From assembly GCF_029761935.1 (NCBI RefSeq), contig NZ_CP121699.1:1798001-1862000 (forward strand): a stretch of 64,000 nucleotides of DNA, read 5' to 3'. Both the position numbers and the translations under genes were made by a program. The DNA comes from Microbacterium testaceum (lineage in GTDB: Bacteria; Actinomycetota; Actinomycetes; Actinomycetales; Microbacteriaceae). This document shows, in pieces, positions 1-9,038 of this stretch (position 1 is its first letter; every line of letters begins with the position of its first letter). The notes below the pieces were generated by a model. The model did no database searches and had not been told where the DNA came from. It was given only the letters and a program-made list of their open reading frames with translations.

Positions 1-1671
1 GGCATCTTCACGGGAGAGCTTGGATGCCGGACGGAGACGCCCGGCGATGTCGGCGATCATCTGCTGGACGCGTCCCGCCAGCAGCTCGTGCTGCTGCTCG
101 GCGCGGAGCCCCTTCTCGACGGAGCGCGCCGTCGACCCGAAGTCGCTGACCGCCTGCCCGAGCTGACGCATCCCGGCACCGTGGAACAGCTTGCCGGCGG
201 TCTGACCGACGGCGAAGGCGGCGAGCTGCTTGGCATCCTTGCCCTTGAACTGCTTGGCGTAGTCGGCGAGAAGTCGCTTGCCGACCAGCTGCAGCAGGAT
301 GTTGTTGTCACCCTCGAAGGTGACGTAGATGTCGAGGTCGGCGCGCAGGCCCACGAGGCGGTTCTCGAACAGGAAGCCCTGTCCACCGCATGCCTCGCGC
401 GACTCCTGCAGGGTGTCGAGGGCGTGCCAGGTCGACAGCGGCTTGAGCGCGGCGGCGAGGGTCTCGAGGTCTTCGCGGTCGGCATCCGTGTCGAGGCGGC
501 CGCTGAAGACGCCGTCGAACTTCTGCAGGAACTCGTCGTGCGCGAAGATCTGCGCGTACGTGGTCGCCAGACGCGGGAGCAGACGACGCTGGTGCTTGCC
601 GTAGTCGAGCAGGGTCACCTCGGGGGTGCCGTTGCCGGAGTCGAACTGGCGCCGCTGATTGCCATACGTGATCGCGATGATGAGGCCGATGGCCGAGGCC
701 CACGCGGCGGCGCCGTCGAGCGAGACGCGACCCTGCACGAGGGTGCCGAGCATGGTGAAGAAGCGACGACCCGGGCTCGCGATGTCGCTCGAGTAGGTGC
801 CGTCGGCGGCGACGTCGCCGTAGCGGTTGAGCAGGTTCGTGCGGGGCACGCGCACCTGGTCGAAGTGCAGGCGCCCGTTGTCGATGCCGTTCAGGCCGCC
901 CTTGAGCCCGTCGTCTTCGCCGCCGATACCGGGAAGGAAGTTGCCGTCGTCGTCGCGGAGGGGCACGTAGAAGCAGTGCACTCCGTGGTTCACGCCCTGG
1001 GTGATGAGCTGGGCGAATACCGTTGCCGCCTTGCCGTGCACGGCGGCGTTGCCGAGATAGTCCTTCCAGGCGCCGCGGAACGGCGTGTGGATGACGAACT
1101 CCTCGGTCTCGGGGTCGTAGGTCGCCGTCGTGCCGATCGCCGAGACGTCGGATCCGTGGCCGGTCTCGGTCATCGCGAAGGCGCCGGGGATCTCAAGGCT
1201 CATGATGCCCGGCAGCCACTTGTCGTGGTGCTCCCGGGTTCCGAGCTGGAGGACCGCCGAGCCGAACAGGCCCCACTGAACCCCCGACTTGATCTGGAGG
1301 CTCGGGTCGGCGGCGACGAGCTCCTCGAAGCCGGCGATGTTGGCACCGTTGTTCTCTTCGCCGCCCAGACGCTTGGGGAACGCGCGGTGCACGGCCTTGT
1401 TCTGGACGAGCAGGTGCAGCTGGCTGAGGGTGCGCTCGCGGTGCGCGTCCATCCCGAGACTGTCGTCGCGCCACAGGGCGGGATCCTTGATCATCTCGCG
1501 CGCCTGGCGACGGGTGTCGCCCCAGGTGCCGAGAAGCAGGTCGGTGACACGCTCGGTGTCGATGCGGGCTTCGGAGGCCTCCGCGGCACTGTGCGGTGCG
1601 GTCGGGGCACCCCCGACGGGCGTACGCGTGCTCGTGGCGGGCGTGGTGGGACGGACGGCGGCGTCGGTCAT
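1..1671 (-). CDS. acyl-CoA dehydrogenase/oxidase family protein (3' end outside window)
   Basis: Flavoenzyme of fatty acid beta-oxidation that oxidises acyl-CoA to trans-2-enoyl-CoA. The visible 557 codons begin at an ATG (MTDAAVRPTT). They carry the acyl-CoA dehydrogenase layout: an N-terminal helical part, a middle domain with the TETGHGSDVSAIGTTATYD stretch that contacts FAD and substrate, and a C-terminal helical domain with QESREACGGQGF and an EGDNNILLQ segment. The last two resemble peroxisomal-type acyl-CoA oxidases more than short-chain dehydrogenases, so electrons may go directly to oxygen. The C-terminus lies beyond base 1. The gene stands alone downstream of recQ on the same strand with a 223-bp spacer, so it probably has its own promoter. 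Family assignment is firm; oxidase versus dehydrogenase is inferred. Confidence 0.9.
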   Translation of the reverse strand, partial: MTDAAVRPTTPATSTRTPVGGAPTAPHSAAEASEARIDTERVTDLLLGTWGDTRRQAREMIKDPALWRDDSLGMDAHRERTLSQLHLLVQNKAVHRAFPKRLGGEENNGANIAGFEELVAADPSLQIKSGVQWGLFGSAVLQLGTREHHDKWLPGIMSLEIPGAFAMTETGHGSDVSAIGTTATYDPETEEFVIHTPFRGAWKDYLGNAAVHGKAATVFAQLITQGVNHGVHCFYVPLRDDDGNFLPGIGGEDDGLKGGLNGIDNGRLHFDQVRVPRTNLLNRYGDVAADGTYSSDIASPGRRFFTMLGTLVQGRVSLDGAAAWASAIGLIIAITYGNQRRQFDSGNGTPEVTLLDYGKHQRRLLPRLATTYAQIFAHDEFLQKFDGVFSGRLDTDADREDLETLAAALKPLSTWHALDTLQESREACGGQGFLFENRLVGLRADLDIYVTFEGDNNILLQLVGKRLLADYAKQFKGKDAKQLAAFAVGQTAGKLFHGAGMRQLGQAVSDFGSTARSVEKGLRAEQQHELLAGRVQQMIADIAGRLRPASKLSREDA

Positions 1672-1894
1672 TTCGGCACCTTTCGACGTTGCAAAGGACT
1701 CTCACTACGGTAGATGTCCCACAACGCGAGCCCAAACGCCCTGTGCGATACCGACAACAACGCCGCGTCTCGTCTCGACGGGTCGTTGTGGGTGGTCAAC
1801 ATTCCCGAGTGCGCGCTGAGCGCCGAGTGGATGCCGTGGGCGCGGTCGGCGGCGAGCCCCGTGCGGCGCGCCTGTTGGCGCGCGGCGGGTCGCG

Positions 1895-3934
1895 TCAGTT
1901 CGCGGCGACGACGGTCAGGATCCCGTCGCCGTACGCTTCTCGCTTCTTCGCGCCGATGCCGGTGATCCCGTCGAGGTCGCCGACCGAGCTCGGGCGCGCG
2001 GCCGCGATCGCTCGCAGAGTCGCGTCGCCGAACACGATGTAGGCCGGTACGCCCTGCTCGCGAGCCTTCTCGGCGCGCCACGCGCGGAGCGCCTCGAACA
2101 GGTCGCGGTCACCAGCGGCGACGTCGTCGGCGCTGGACGTGCGCTGACGGCTGCCACCCCCGCCTCCCCCGGTGCGTCCGAGAGCGTCGCGGCGCAACGG
2201 CACGGGCGTCTCGCCGCGCAGGACGCCGGCCGAGGCCTCGCTGAGGGCGAGCGTGCCGTAGTCGCCCTGCGCGACGATGATGCCGCGAGCGAGGAGCTGG
2301 CGGATGACGCTGCGCCAGTCCTGATCGGACAGATCGGCGCCGAGGCCGTAGGTGCTGAGCCGGTCGTGGCCCTGCTGCGCGATGCGTTCGGTCTTCGCTC
2401 CGCGCAGGATGTCGATGAGATGTCCCGCGCCGAACGCCTGGCCGCGCTCGCGCTGCAGCCGCACGATCGTGGAGAGAAGCTTCTGCGCCGCGACGAGGCC
2501 GTCCCAGGTGTCGGGCGGCGTCAGACACGTGTCGCAATTGCCGCACGGCTCGGATCGCTGCCCGAAGTAGTCGAGGAGGTTCTGCCGACGGCATCCGACC
2601 GTCTCGCAGAGGGCGAGCATCGCGTCGAGGTGCTGGCCGAGACGCACCTTGTACGACCGATCGCCCGGCGACTGGTCGATCATCCGACGCTGCTGGACCA
2701 CGTCGCCCAGACCGTACGCCATCCATACGGTCGAGGGATCGCCGTCGCGCCCGGCGCGGCCGGTCTCTTGGTAGTACCCCTCGACCGATTTGGGCAGGTC
2801 GATGTGCGCGACGAAACGCACGTCGGGCTTGTCGATCCCCATGCCGAACGCGATCGTGGCGACCATGATCACGCCGTCGTCGCGGAGGAAGCGCGACTGA
2901 TTGGTTGCGCGCACGGAGGCGTCGAGACCCGCGTGGTACGGCAGAGCGTCGAGGCCCTGAGCGCTGAGATAGGCCGCCGTCTGCTCCACACTTTTGCGAC
3001 TCAACGCGTAGACAATGCCGGCGGAGCCCTCGGGCTGCGAGCGGATGAACTGCACGAGCTGCCGCCGCGGGTCGACTTTGGCGTCGATGCGGTACTGGAT
3101 GTTGGGGCGATCGAAGCTCGCGACGAACCCGCGCGCGTCGCGCAGGCGCAGCCGCTCGACGATTTCCTGCGCGGTCGCGGGGGTGGCCGTGGCGGTGAGG
3201 GCCATGCGCGGGACATCGGGGAACCGGTCGGCGAGGTCGCCGAGGGCGAGGTAATCGGGCCGGAAGTCGTGGCCCCATTGCGACACGCAGTGCGCCTCAT
3301 CGATGGCGATGACGCTGAGCCGACCGCGCGCGAGGAAGGCCAGGGTCTGCGCGCCGTTGAGCCGCTCGGGCGCGACGTAGAGAAGGTCGAGCTCACCCGC
3401 GAGATACGCCTGCTCGACGGCCTGCCGATGGGAGGGCGCTTGCGTGGAGTTGAGGTAGCCCGCGCGCACGCCGTTGGAGATGAGGGCCTCGACCTGGTCG
3501 TGCATCAGGGCTATGAGGGGGCTGACGACCAGACCCGTGCCCGGGCGTACGAGCGCGGGCACCTGGTAGGTGACGCTCTTTCCGCCACCGGTGGGCATGA
3601 GCACGACGGCGTCTCCGCCGTTCACGACGTGCTGCACGATCTCGGCTTGGTCGCCGCGGAAGGCGTCGTACCCGTACACCTCGTGCAGGACCTCGCGCGG
3701 GTCCCGGCCCGTGAAGTCGCGAACGGCCGGGAGCTCTCGCGCGGTGCCGGTGACGGCCACCGCGCGCGCGAACGGGGACGACGGGTCGACCGGCGGCGGC
3801 GGCGCGTCGAAGTCCTCGGGCGGAGCGAACTGGTCGGGGTCCCAGTCGGCGCCGGCGTAGGGGTCGTCGGGGAGGTCGTACGGCTCGGGCGGCGCGTCGG
3901 CGTACGACTCGGATGCGGCGCCGGGATAAGTCAC
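1895..3934 (-). CDS. recQ: ATP-dependent DNA helicase RecQ
   Basis: 3'-5' DNA helicase acting in recombination and repair. The protein has 679 residues. An acidic, proline-rich N-terminal extension of about 80 residues precedes the helicase core: Walker A PTGGGKS near residue 113, the DEAH box in AIDEAHCVSQWGHDFRPDY near 210 (the RecQ-specific aromatic loop follows DEAH), TATAT motif III and a QETGRAGRDG motif VI. A RecQ zinc-binding segment with Cys residues (CRRQNLLDYFGQ...CGNCDTC) and a winged-helix RQC region follow, and the C-terminus is an HRDC domain (roughly residues 600-679). The GTG at 3934 is chosen because the frame continues far upstream into eccC as nonsense; GGGGGGTGACTTATCC gives little Shine-Dalgarno signal. 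It lies 95 bp after eccC on the same strand, with a terminator-like hairpin between. Confidence 0.96.
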   Translation of the reverse strand: MTYPGAASESYADAPPEPYDLPDDPYAGADWDPDQFAPPEDFDAPPPPVDPSSPFARAVAVTGTARELPAVRDFTGRDPREVLHEVYGYDAFRGDQAEIVQHVVNGGDAVVLMPTGGGKSVTYQVPALVRPGTGLVVSPLIALMHDQVEALISNGVRAGYLNSTQAPSHRQAVEQAYLAGELDLLYVAPERLNGAQTLAFLARGRLSVIAIDEAHCVSQWGHDFRPDYLALGDLADRFPDVPRMALTATATPATAQEIVERLRLRDARGFVASFDRPNIQYRIDAKVDPRRQLVQFIRSQPEGSAGIVYALSRKSVEQTAAYLSAQGLDALPYHAGLDASVRATNQSRFLRDDGVIMVATIAFGMGIDKPDVRFVAHIDLPKSVEGYYQETGRAGRDGDPSTVWMAYGLGDVVQQRRMIDQSPGDRSYKVRLGQHLDAMLALCETVGCRRQNLLDYFGQRSEPCGNCDTCLTPPDTWDGLVAAQKLLSTIVRLQRERGQAFGAGHLIDILRGAKTERIAQQGHDRLSTYGLGADLSDQDWRSVIRQLLARGIIVAQGDYGTLALSEASAGVLRGETPVPLRRDALGRTGGGGGGSRQRTSSADDVAAGDRDLFEALRAWRAEKAREQGVPAYIVFGDATLRAIAAARPSSVGDLDGITGIGAKKREAYGDGILTVVAAN

Positions 3935-3968
3935 CCCCCAACGGTAACCCGGGCCACCGACACGCACA

Positions 3969-4002
3969 CCGCCCCGGCATCCATCGGGGGAGGCCGGGGC
4001 GG
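3969..4002 (-). terminator. hairpin between eccC and recQ
   Basis: A 10-bp perfect stem, CCGCCCCGGC paired with GCCGGGGCGG around a 14-base loop, lies 27 bp past the eccC stop. No U-run follows. It probably ends the leftward T7SS transcript and separates it from recQ. Confidence 0.5.
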
Positions 4003-4029
4003 AAGACGCTCCTGTGAAGGATCGTCGGA

Positions 4030-7000
4030 TCAGTGCGTGGGCGGCGCGAACACCAGCTGCGAGGCGAGGAGGCCCTGCTCGCGGCTGACGATCTGCGCAC
4101 GGCCGGGGGCCGCTCGCTCCGGCTTCACTCGACCGATGAGCGCCCCCTCCTCGGGGTTTCCACCGAGCAGGATGCCGGTGACGCCCAGGTCGGTGAAGCG
4201 CTGGATGATCGGGTCGTACGCGGCACGGCTGGCACCGCCGGAACGGCGGGTAAGGATGACGTGCAGACCGAGGTCGCCGGCCTGGGCCAGCAGGGGTTGC
4301 AGCACCGCGATCGGGTTGCCCTGGCTGGTGGCGACCAGGTCGTAGTCGTCGATGAGGATGAACCCCTCGGCGCCCTTCCACCAGCTGCGTTCCCGCAGCT
4401 GGGTCGGTGTGACGTCGGGCCCGGGGATGCGCGTCGAGAAATACTGCGACAGGTCGTTCATCCCACCCGTGGCCAGATCGTGCGAGGTGAGATACGCGCC
4501 GAGGTACTCGTCGGGGATCTCGCCCAGCAACGCGCGGCGGTAGTCGACGACGAAGATCTTCGCCTCGGCGGGCGTGTACAGCCGCTGGATCTCTTTGGCC
4601 ACGCCGCGCAGGAACGACGACTTGCCCATCCCCGAGTCGCCGTAGACGAACAGGTGCGGTTCGACGCGGGGGTCGATGCCGAAGGGCGACAGCTGCGCTT
4701 CTTCGATGCCGAGCAGCATCCGGCGATCGCCCGGCTCGGCGAGGGCGCGCACCTCGTCGAGCGAGATGTTCTCGGGCAGGAGGCGGAGCTTCGGCCCCGG
4801 CTCCCCGTGCCAGGCGTTCGTGATCCTGCCGATCATGTCGGCGACACCGTCGGCGATCGTCGAGGGGTCGTCCGAACCGTCGATGCGCGGGACGGACGTG
4901 AGCATCTGCAACTTCGACACGGCGAGACCGCGGCCGGGCTGGCCGACCGGGACGTTGGCCGCCTGCTTGCGGTCGACGTCCGAGTCGGTGGGGTCGCCCA
5001 AGCGCAGCTCGAGGCGCGTCTGAATGAGGTCCTTGAGGTTCGCGCGGATCTCGAGCCACCGGTTCGCGGTGACGACGACGTGCACGCCGAAGCTGAGGCC
5101 TCGAGCGGCGATCGTCTGCACTCGCGCCTCGAGCGGCTCGAACTCCGACCGGAGCGTCGACCAGCCGTCGATGATGAGGAACACGTCGCCGAACCCGTCG
5201 TCGAGACGCCCGTCGCGCCGCCGCGAGCGATAGGTCTCGATCGAGTCGACGGCGTTGCGGCGGAAATACTGCTCGCGCGCGTCGAGCACGGCCTCGACCT
5301 CGGCGATCGCACGGCGGACGGCCTCGGGCTCGGTGCGGGTGGCAACGCCCGAGATGTGCGGGTGCTTCTGCATCGCGGTGAAGCCACCGCCGCCGAAGTC
5401 GAGCACGAAGAACTGGAACTCCTGCGGGGTTCCGGTCAATGCCAGGGCCGAGACGAGGGTGCGCGCGAGGGTCGACTTTCCGCTCAGCGGGGAGCCGACG
5501 ATCGCCACGTGACCGGCGGCGCCTCCGAGCGACACCGTGAGGTGATCGCGACGCTGTTCGAGGGGGATGTCGACGACGCCGATCGGCACGGTGAGCGCTC
5601 CCGCTTCGCGCCAACGACGCGAGACGAGTCCGAGGGCCGGGTCCTCCGCGAGGTCGGGCATGAGCTCGTCGAGCGGGGCGGGATCGGCCAGCGGCGGCAG
5701 CCACACCTGGTGCGCCTCGGGTCCGCGGTCCTTCATGCGGTCGACGGCGATCTGGAAGGTCGAGCGCTTGTCGGTGGCCGGGGTGGCGAGCGCCGCGGGC
5801 GTGGCATCCGTATTCTCTTCGACCGGCTCGTCGTCGGGCTGGGCGAGGGCGGTGAACACCTCGACGCGGGCCGGGCCCGTCGACCCGGACTCCAGGTCGT
5901 CCACGTTCAGACGGGCGTTGCCCTTCGGGCGGCCCGAGACGTACGCCGCGCGGAACTGCACGAGATTCTCGGTGTCGCTCTTGAGGAATCCGACTCCGGG
6001 CTCCTGCGGCAACGTGTATGCGTCGGGGGTTCCGATGATCGTGCGCGATTCGGCGGCCGAGAAGGTGCGCAGACCGATCCGGTACGACAGGTACGTGTCG
6101 AGACCGCGCAGCTTTCCCTCTTCGAGGCGCTGGGAAGCCAGCAGCAGGTGCACGTGCAGGGATCGACCGACGCGACCGATGTTGAGGAAGCTGTCGACGA
6201 ATTCGGGCTTGGCCGTCAGCAGCTCCGAGAACTCATCGACGACGACGAGCAGGGCCGGCAACGGGGCCAGGTCGGACCGACCGCCGAGGCGCGCGGTCTC
6301 GTACTCGCCGACGTTCGCGAAGTTGCCCGCGGCGCGCAGCAGCTCCTGGCGCCGCACGACCTCTCCCTGCAGGGCGTCCTGGAAGCGGTCGACGAGCGCG
6401 AGCTCGCTGCCGAGGTTGGTGATGACCGCCGACACGTGCGGCATCTCGGCCATGCCGGCGAACGTCGCGCCACCCTTGAAGTCGACGAGCACGAAGTTCA
6501 GCTGCTCGGGCGAGTGCGTCATCGCCAGCGCGAGCACGAGCGTGCGCAACACCTCGGACTTACCCGAACCGGTCGCGCCGACCATGACGCCGTGCGGGCC
6601 CATGCCCTGCGACGCGGACTCCTTGAGGTCGAGGATGAGCGGGGTACCCGAGGGCTCCTGACCGATCGGCACGCGCAGGCGGTCGCGCTCGAGGCGGCGC
6701 GCCCACGCCTGATCGAAGTTCACCGTGCGAACGTCCGGCAGTCCGAGCAGCTCGGTGAGCTCCAGCTGCCCCTGTGTGGTCGGCGCGTCGACGACGACCA
6801 TGGGCGCCGGCCGCAGCGGCATGAGCCGACGGGCGGTCGCCTCCGCCTCGGCGATGGTCATGGCATCCGGAATGAAGGTCTGGGCCCGACCCGCTCCGTC
6901 GATGAACTCGGCGGGGGCGACGACCGGCTTCGACGCGGAGCGACGGCCCCGCGCGACAACGGGCGCCTCTGCGAGCGCGACGCGCGCGACGTGGGGGTCG

Positions 7001-8034
7001 TCGAGTTCGTCCCAGCGCGGGGGCAGGTCGATCACGGTCACGCCCTGCGCACCCTCGAGGCCGACGAGCGGGCTGTTCGTGGGGATCTCGACCCCGTCCA
7101 CGATGAGCACCACGTGCGGGGTCACTCCCCCGCCCGGAGTGAAGCGGGGACGAGTGGAGAGCTGCGGGGGCAGCATGTCGACGAGCTCGTCGAGCGATGC
7201 CGAGATCATGCGCGCGGGGCCGAGCCGGTCCTGCACACGCGACGACATCGCGTGCGGGAGCCACTTGGCCCAGTCCCACGCGGGCATCTGCGCGGGACCG
7301 GCGAGGATCGCGATGATGACGTCCTCGGGGTCGTGCAGGGTCGCGGCGGAGGCCACCAGCGAGCGCGCAAGACTGCGGACGGCGTCTTCGTCGGAGCCCA
7401 CGAGCTCGATGCGCGAGTAGTCGCCGAGGGGGAACCCCAGCGGCAGATCGCGCTGCATCTCGTGAGTCAGCATGAAGCGGTGCGCGGCCGAGGCGGCCAC
7501 CGGGTCGAGCTGGGCCAGGGGCGGGAGCTCGGGCGCCTCGAGCGTGAGGCTGAGCGGCTGGTCGGTGACGCCGATGCGGGCGAGGAGGAACGTCTCGTCG
7601 CCGGGCTGGCGCTCCCACACGCGCGAGCGCTCCTCGGCAATGAACGGCAGAGCGGCCGGGGCCGGCATGATCCACCCGCCATGGCGGCGCTGCTTGCGAG
7701 CCGCGACGCGCACGGTGTCACGCAGGTCGGACAGGTAGGCGAGGTACTCGCGGCGATTGCCGAGCACCTGCGCATTGCGCTGGGCGCGCTGACGCCACCC
7801 GTTGACCGCCACGAAGCCGAGGGACGACAGCAGGAACATGCCACCGATGAGGAAGCCCGTCGGCCCGCTGTTCGAGATGGTCACCATCACGATGGCGCCC
7901 ACGCTGCCGAGCATCGGCAGGAGGGAGGTCAGGATGCCGCTGCCCCCCTCGTTCGGCACGAGTTCGGGTGGCGGCTGGAGCACGATCCGCCCGTTGGGCA
8001 AGGACGGCGGGGCGATGCGCGGACCCGTGCTCAC
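4030..8034 (-). CDS. eccC: type VII secretion FtsK/SpoIIIE ATPase EccC
   Basis: Motor ATPase of the T7SS membrane complex; it recognises Esx-type substrates and powers export. It is a single 1334-residue chain, equivalent to fused EccCa and EccCb. Two transmembrane helices lie near residues 40-95 (GILTSLLPMLGSVGAIVMV and GFLIGGMFLLSSLGFVAV), followed by the DUF domain and three FtsK-like ATPase domains. Their Walker A motifs are GATGSGKS (about 484), GSPLSGKS (about 845) and GDSGMGKS (about 1131). The first domain has a full Walker B (LLVVVDEFSE); domains 2 and 3 have FLIIDGW and FILIDDYD, without the usual DE pair, as in mycobacterial EccC where the later domains are regulatory. The GTG start overlaps the stop of the RDD-FHA gene by 4 bp, so eccD, RDD-FHA and eccC form one operon. 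Certain as to family. Confidence 0.97.
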   Translation of the reverse strand: MSTGPRIAPPSLPNGRIVLQPPPELVPNEGGSGILTSLLPMLGSVGAIVMVTISNSGPTGFLIGGMFLLSSLGFVAVNGWRQRAQRNAQVLGNRREYLAYLSDLRDTVRVAARKQRRHGGWIMPAPAALPFIAEERSRVWERQPGDETFLLARIGVTDQPLSLTLEAPELPPLAQLDPVAASAAHRFMLTHEMQRDLPLGFPLGDYSRIELVGSDEDAVRSLARSLVASAATLHDPEDVIIAILAGPAQMPAWDWAKWLPHAMSSRVQDRLGPARMISASLDELVDMLPPQLSTRPRFTPGGGVTPHVVLIVDGVEIPTNSPLVGLEGAQGVTVIDLPPRWDELDDPHVARVALAEAPVVARGRRSASKPVVAPAEFIDGAGRAQTFIPDAMTIAEAEATARRLMPLRPAPMVVVDAPTTQGQLELTELLGLPDVRTVNFDQAWARRLERDRLRVPIGQEPSGTPLILDLKESASQGMGPHGVMVGATGSGKSEVLRTLVLALAMTHSPEQLNFVLVDFKGGATFAGMAEMPHVSAVITNLGSELALVDRFQDALQGEVVRRQELLRAAGNFANVGEYETARLGGRSDLAPLPALLVVVDEFSELLTAKPEFVDSFLNIGRVGRSLHVHLLLASQRLEEGKLRGLDTYLSYRIGLRTFSAAESRTIIGTPDAYTLPQEPGVGFLKSDTENLVQFRAAYVSGRPKGNARLNVDDLESGSTGPARVEVFTALAQPDDEPVEENTDATPAALATPATDKRSTFQIAVDRMKDRGPEAHQVWLPPLADPAPLDELMPDLAEDPALGLVSRRWREAGALTVPIGVVDIPLEQRRDHLTVSLGGAAGHVAIVGSPLSGKSTLARTLVSALALTGTPQEFQFFVLDFGGGGFTAMQKHPHISGVATRTEPEAVRRAIAEVEAVLDAREQYFRRNAVDSIETYRSRRRDGRLDDGFGDVFLIIDGWSTLRSEFEPLEARVQTIAARGLSFGVHVVVTANRWLEIRANLKDLIQTRLELRLGDPTDSDVDRKQAANVPVGQPGRGLAVSKLQMLTSVPRIDGSDDPSTIADGVADMIGRITNAWHGEPGPKLRLLPENISLDEVRALAEPGDRRMLLGIEEAQLSPFGIDPRVEPHLFVYGDSGMGKSSFLRGVAKEIQRLYTPAEAKIFVVDYRRALLGEIPDEYLGAYLTSHDLATGGMNDLSQYFSTRIPGPDVTPTQLRERSWWKGAEGFILIDDYDLVATSQGNPIAVLQPLLAQAGDLGLHVILTRRSGGASRAAYDPIIQRFTDLGVTGILLGGNPEEGALIGRVKPERAAPGRAQIVSREQGLLASQLVFAPPTH

Positions 8035-9038
8035 ACCGGACCTCCGATCAGACGACTCAAGGTGAAGACGCGTTCGCTGAGGCGCACGCGGGTGCCCTCC
8101 TCGAGCAGGGTGCGGGAACCGGGGCGCAGCACGTGGACGGTGCCGTCGTCGTCGATCAGCTCCGATCCGTTCGTGGATCCGGCGTCGGTGACCCACGCGG
8201 TCTCGCCGTCGTGCTCGAGACGCAGGTGGGTCTTCGAGATGAGGCGGTCGGGGTCGTCGACCGAGATGAGCACGTCGTTCGGCTGATCCGCGACGGGAGC
8301 GCGACCGAAGTTGACGGCGGCGGGGAGGTCGAATTGTTCGCGCTGGCCGGTGTCGAAGACGACGAGCAGTTGCGCGCGGCCGACGCCCGGGCTGCGCGCG
8401 GGGGCAGCCGGCGACGGGGCGACGGGCTCGGGGGCGATGGTCGCGGGCCGCTCACCCGCGACGCTCGGCGCCTCGATCGCGATGATGGGGGCGTCCCACG
8501 CCTGCGCGAGCGGAAGGGCCGCCGCCGACGAATCCATGCGCAGCGGCTCGCGGGCTGCGCCGGTGCGCTGGACGGTGGGCTCCGACAGACTGCGGGGCTC
8601 GTCGGCATCCGGAGTCTGCTTTCCGCGGGGCACGGACAGCAGAACGGTTCCCGCGGCGCGATCGGCCCAGGAGCGCCGACGGCCCGATTTGTCGAACGCC
8701 GCCGAAGCGACGACGACCCACGCGCCGGCGAGGAGGACGAAGCCGCCCAACAGCACGAGAAGGCCCCGGACGAAGGCGCGACCGGCACCGGGCACGACGG
8801 GCTCCTCGGCGCGCGCGGTGCGCAGCCCGAAAAGCAGGGCCCCCGGCGTGACGCCACGTCGCGCCTGGAGGATCCACAGGCCGAGCAGGGCCTCAGCGGC
8901 GATCACCGCTCCCAGCACGGGAGAAGCGAGAAGGGATGCCACGCCCGAGGCGATGACCACGAGGGCCGCGTCGACACTGAAGGCTCCTACGCGCACCCCC
9001 ACCGTCGCGGGCGCGCCAAACGGCGTCAGCTGCGTCAT
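8031..9038 (-). CDS. RDD-type membrane protein with C-terminal FHA domain (T7SS-associated)
   Basis: A 335-residue protein. The N-terminal half is hydrophobic and RDD-like, with helices near residues 14-55 and 95-125 flanking the RRGVTPGALLFGLRT segment and the Asp/Arg signature around SWADRAAGT. A Pro/Ala-rich linker of about 100 residues follows. The C-terminal 100 residues form a forkhead-associated domain: FGRAP, a SKTHLRLEHD stretch with the conserved Ser-x-x-His, and DAGSTNGSEL with the STNG loop. FHA domains bind phosphothreonine peptides, so this may link Ser/Thr kinase signalling to the secretion machine. It overlaps eccD upstream and eccC downstream by 4 bp each, which implies translational coupling and a stoichiometric role in the complex. 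The role is inferred from context. Confidence 0.88.
   Translation of the reverse strand: MTQLTPFGAPATVGVRVGAFSVDAALVVIASGVASLLASPVLGAVIAAEALLGLWILQARRGVTPGALLFGLRTARAEEPVVPGAGRAFVRGLLVLLGGFVLLAGAWVVVASAAFDKSGRRRSWADRAAGTVLLSVPRGKQTPDADEPRSLSEPTVQRTGAAREPLRMDSSAAALPLAQAWDAPIIAIEAPSVAGERPATIAPEPVAPSPAAPARSPGVGRAQLLVVFDTGQREQFDLPAAVNFGRAPVADQPNDVLISVDDPDRLISKTHLRLEHDGETAWVTDAGSTNGSELIDDDGTVHVLRPGSRTLLEEGTRVRLSERVFTLSRLIGGPV

Noticed and set aside
3935..5704. Upstream extension of the recQ frame as a fusion protein
   Set aside because: The extension runs through eccC in another frame with low-complexity Arg-rich sequence; RecQ begins at the GTG at 3934.
4033..8286. 1417-codon frame antisense to eccC
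   Set aside because: Typical shadow in a high-GC genome; EccC on the other strand is unambiguous.
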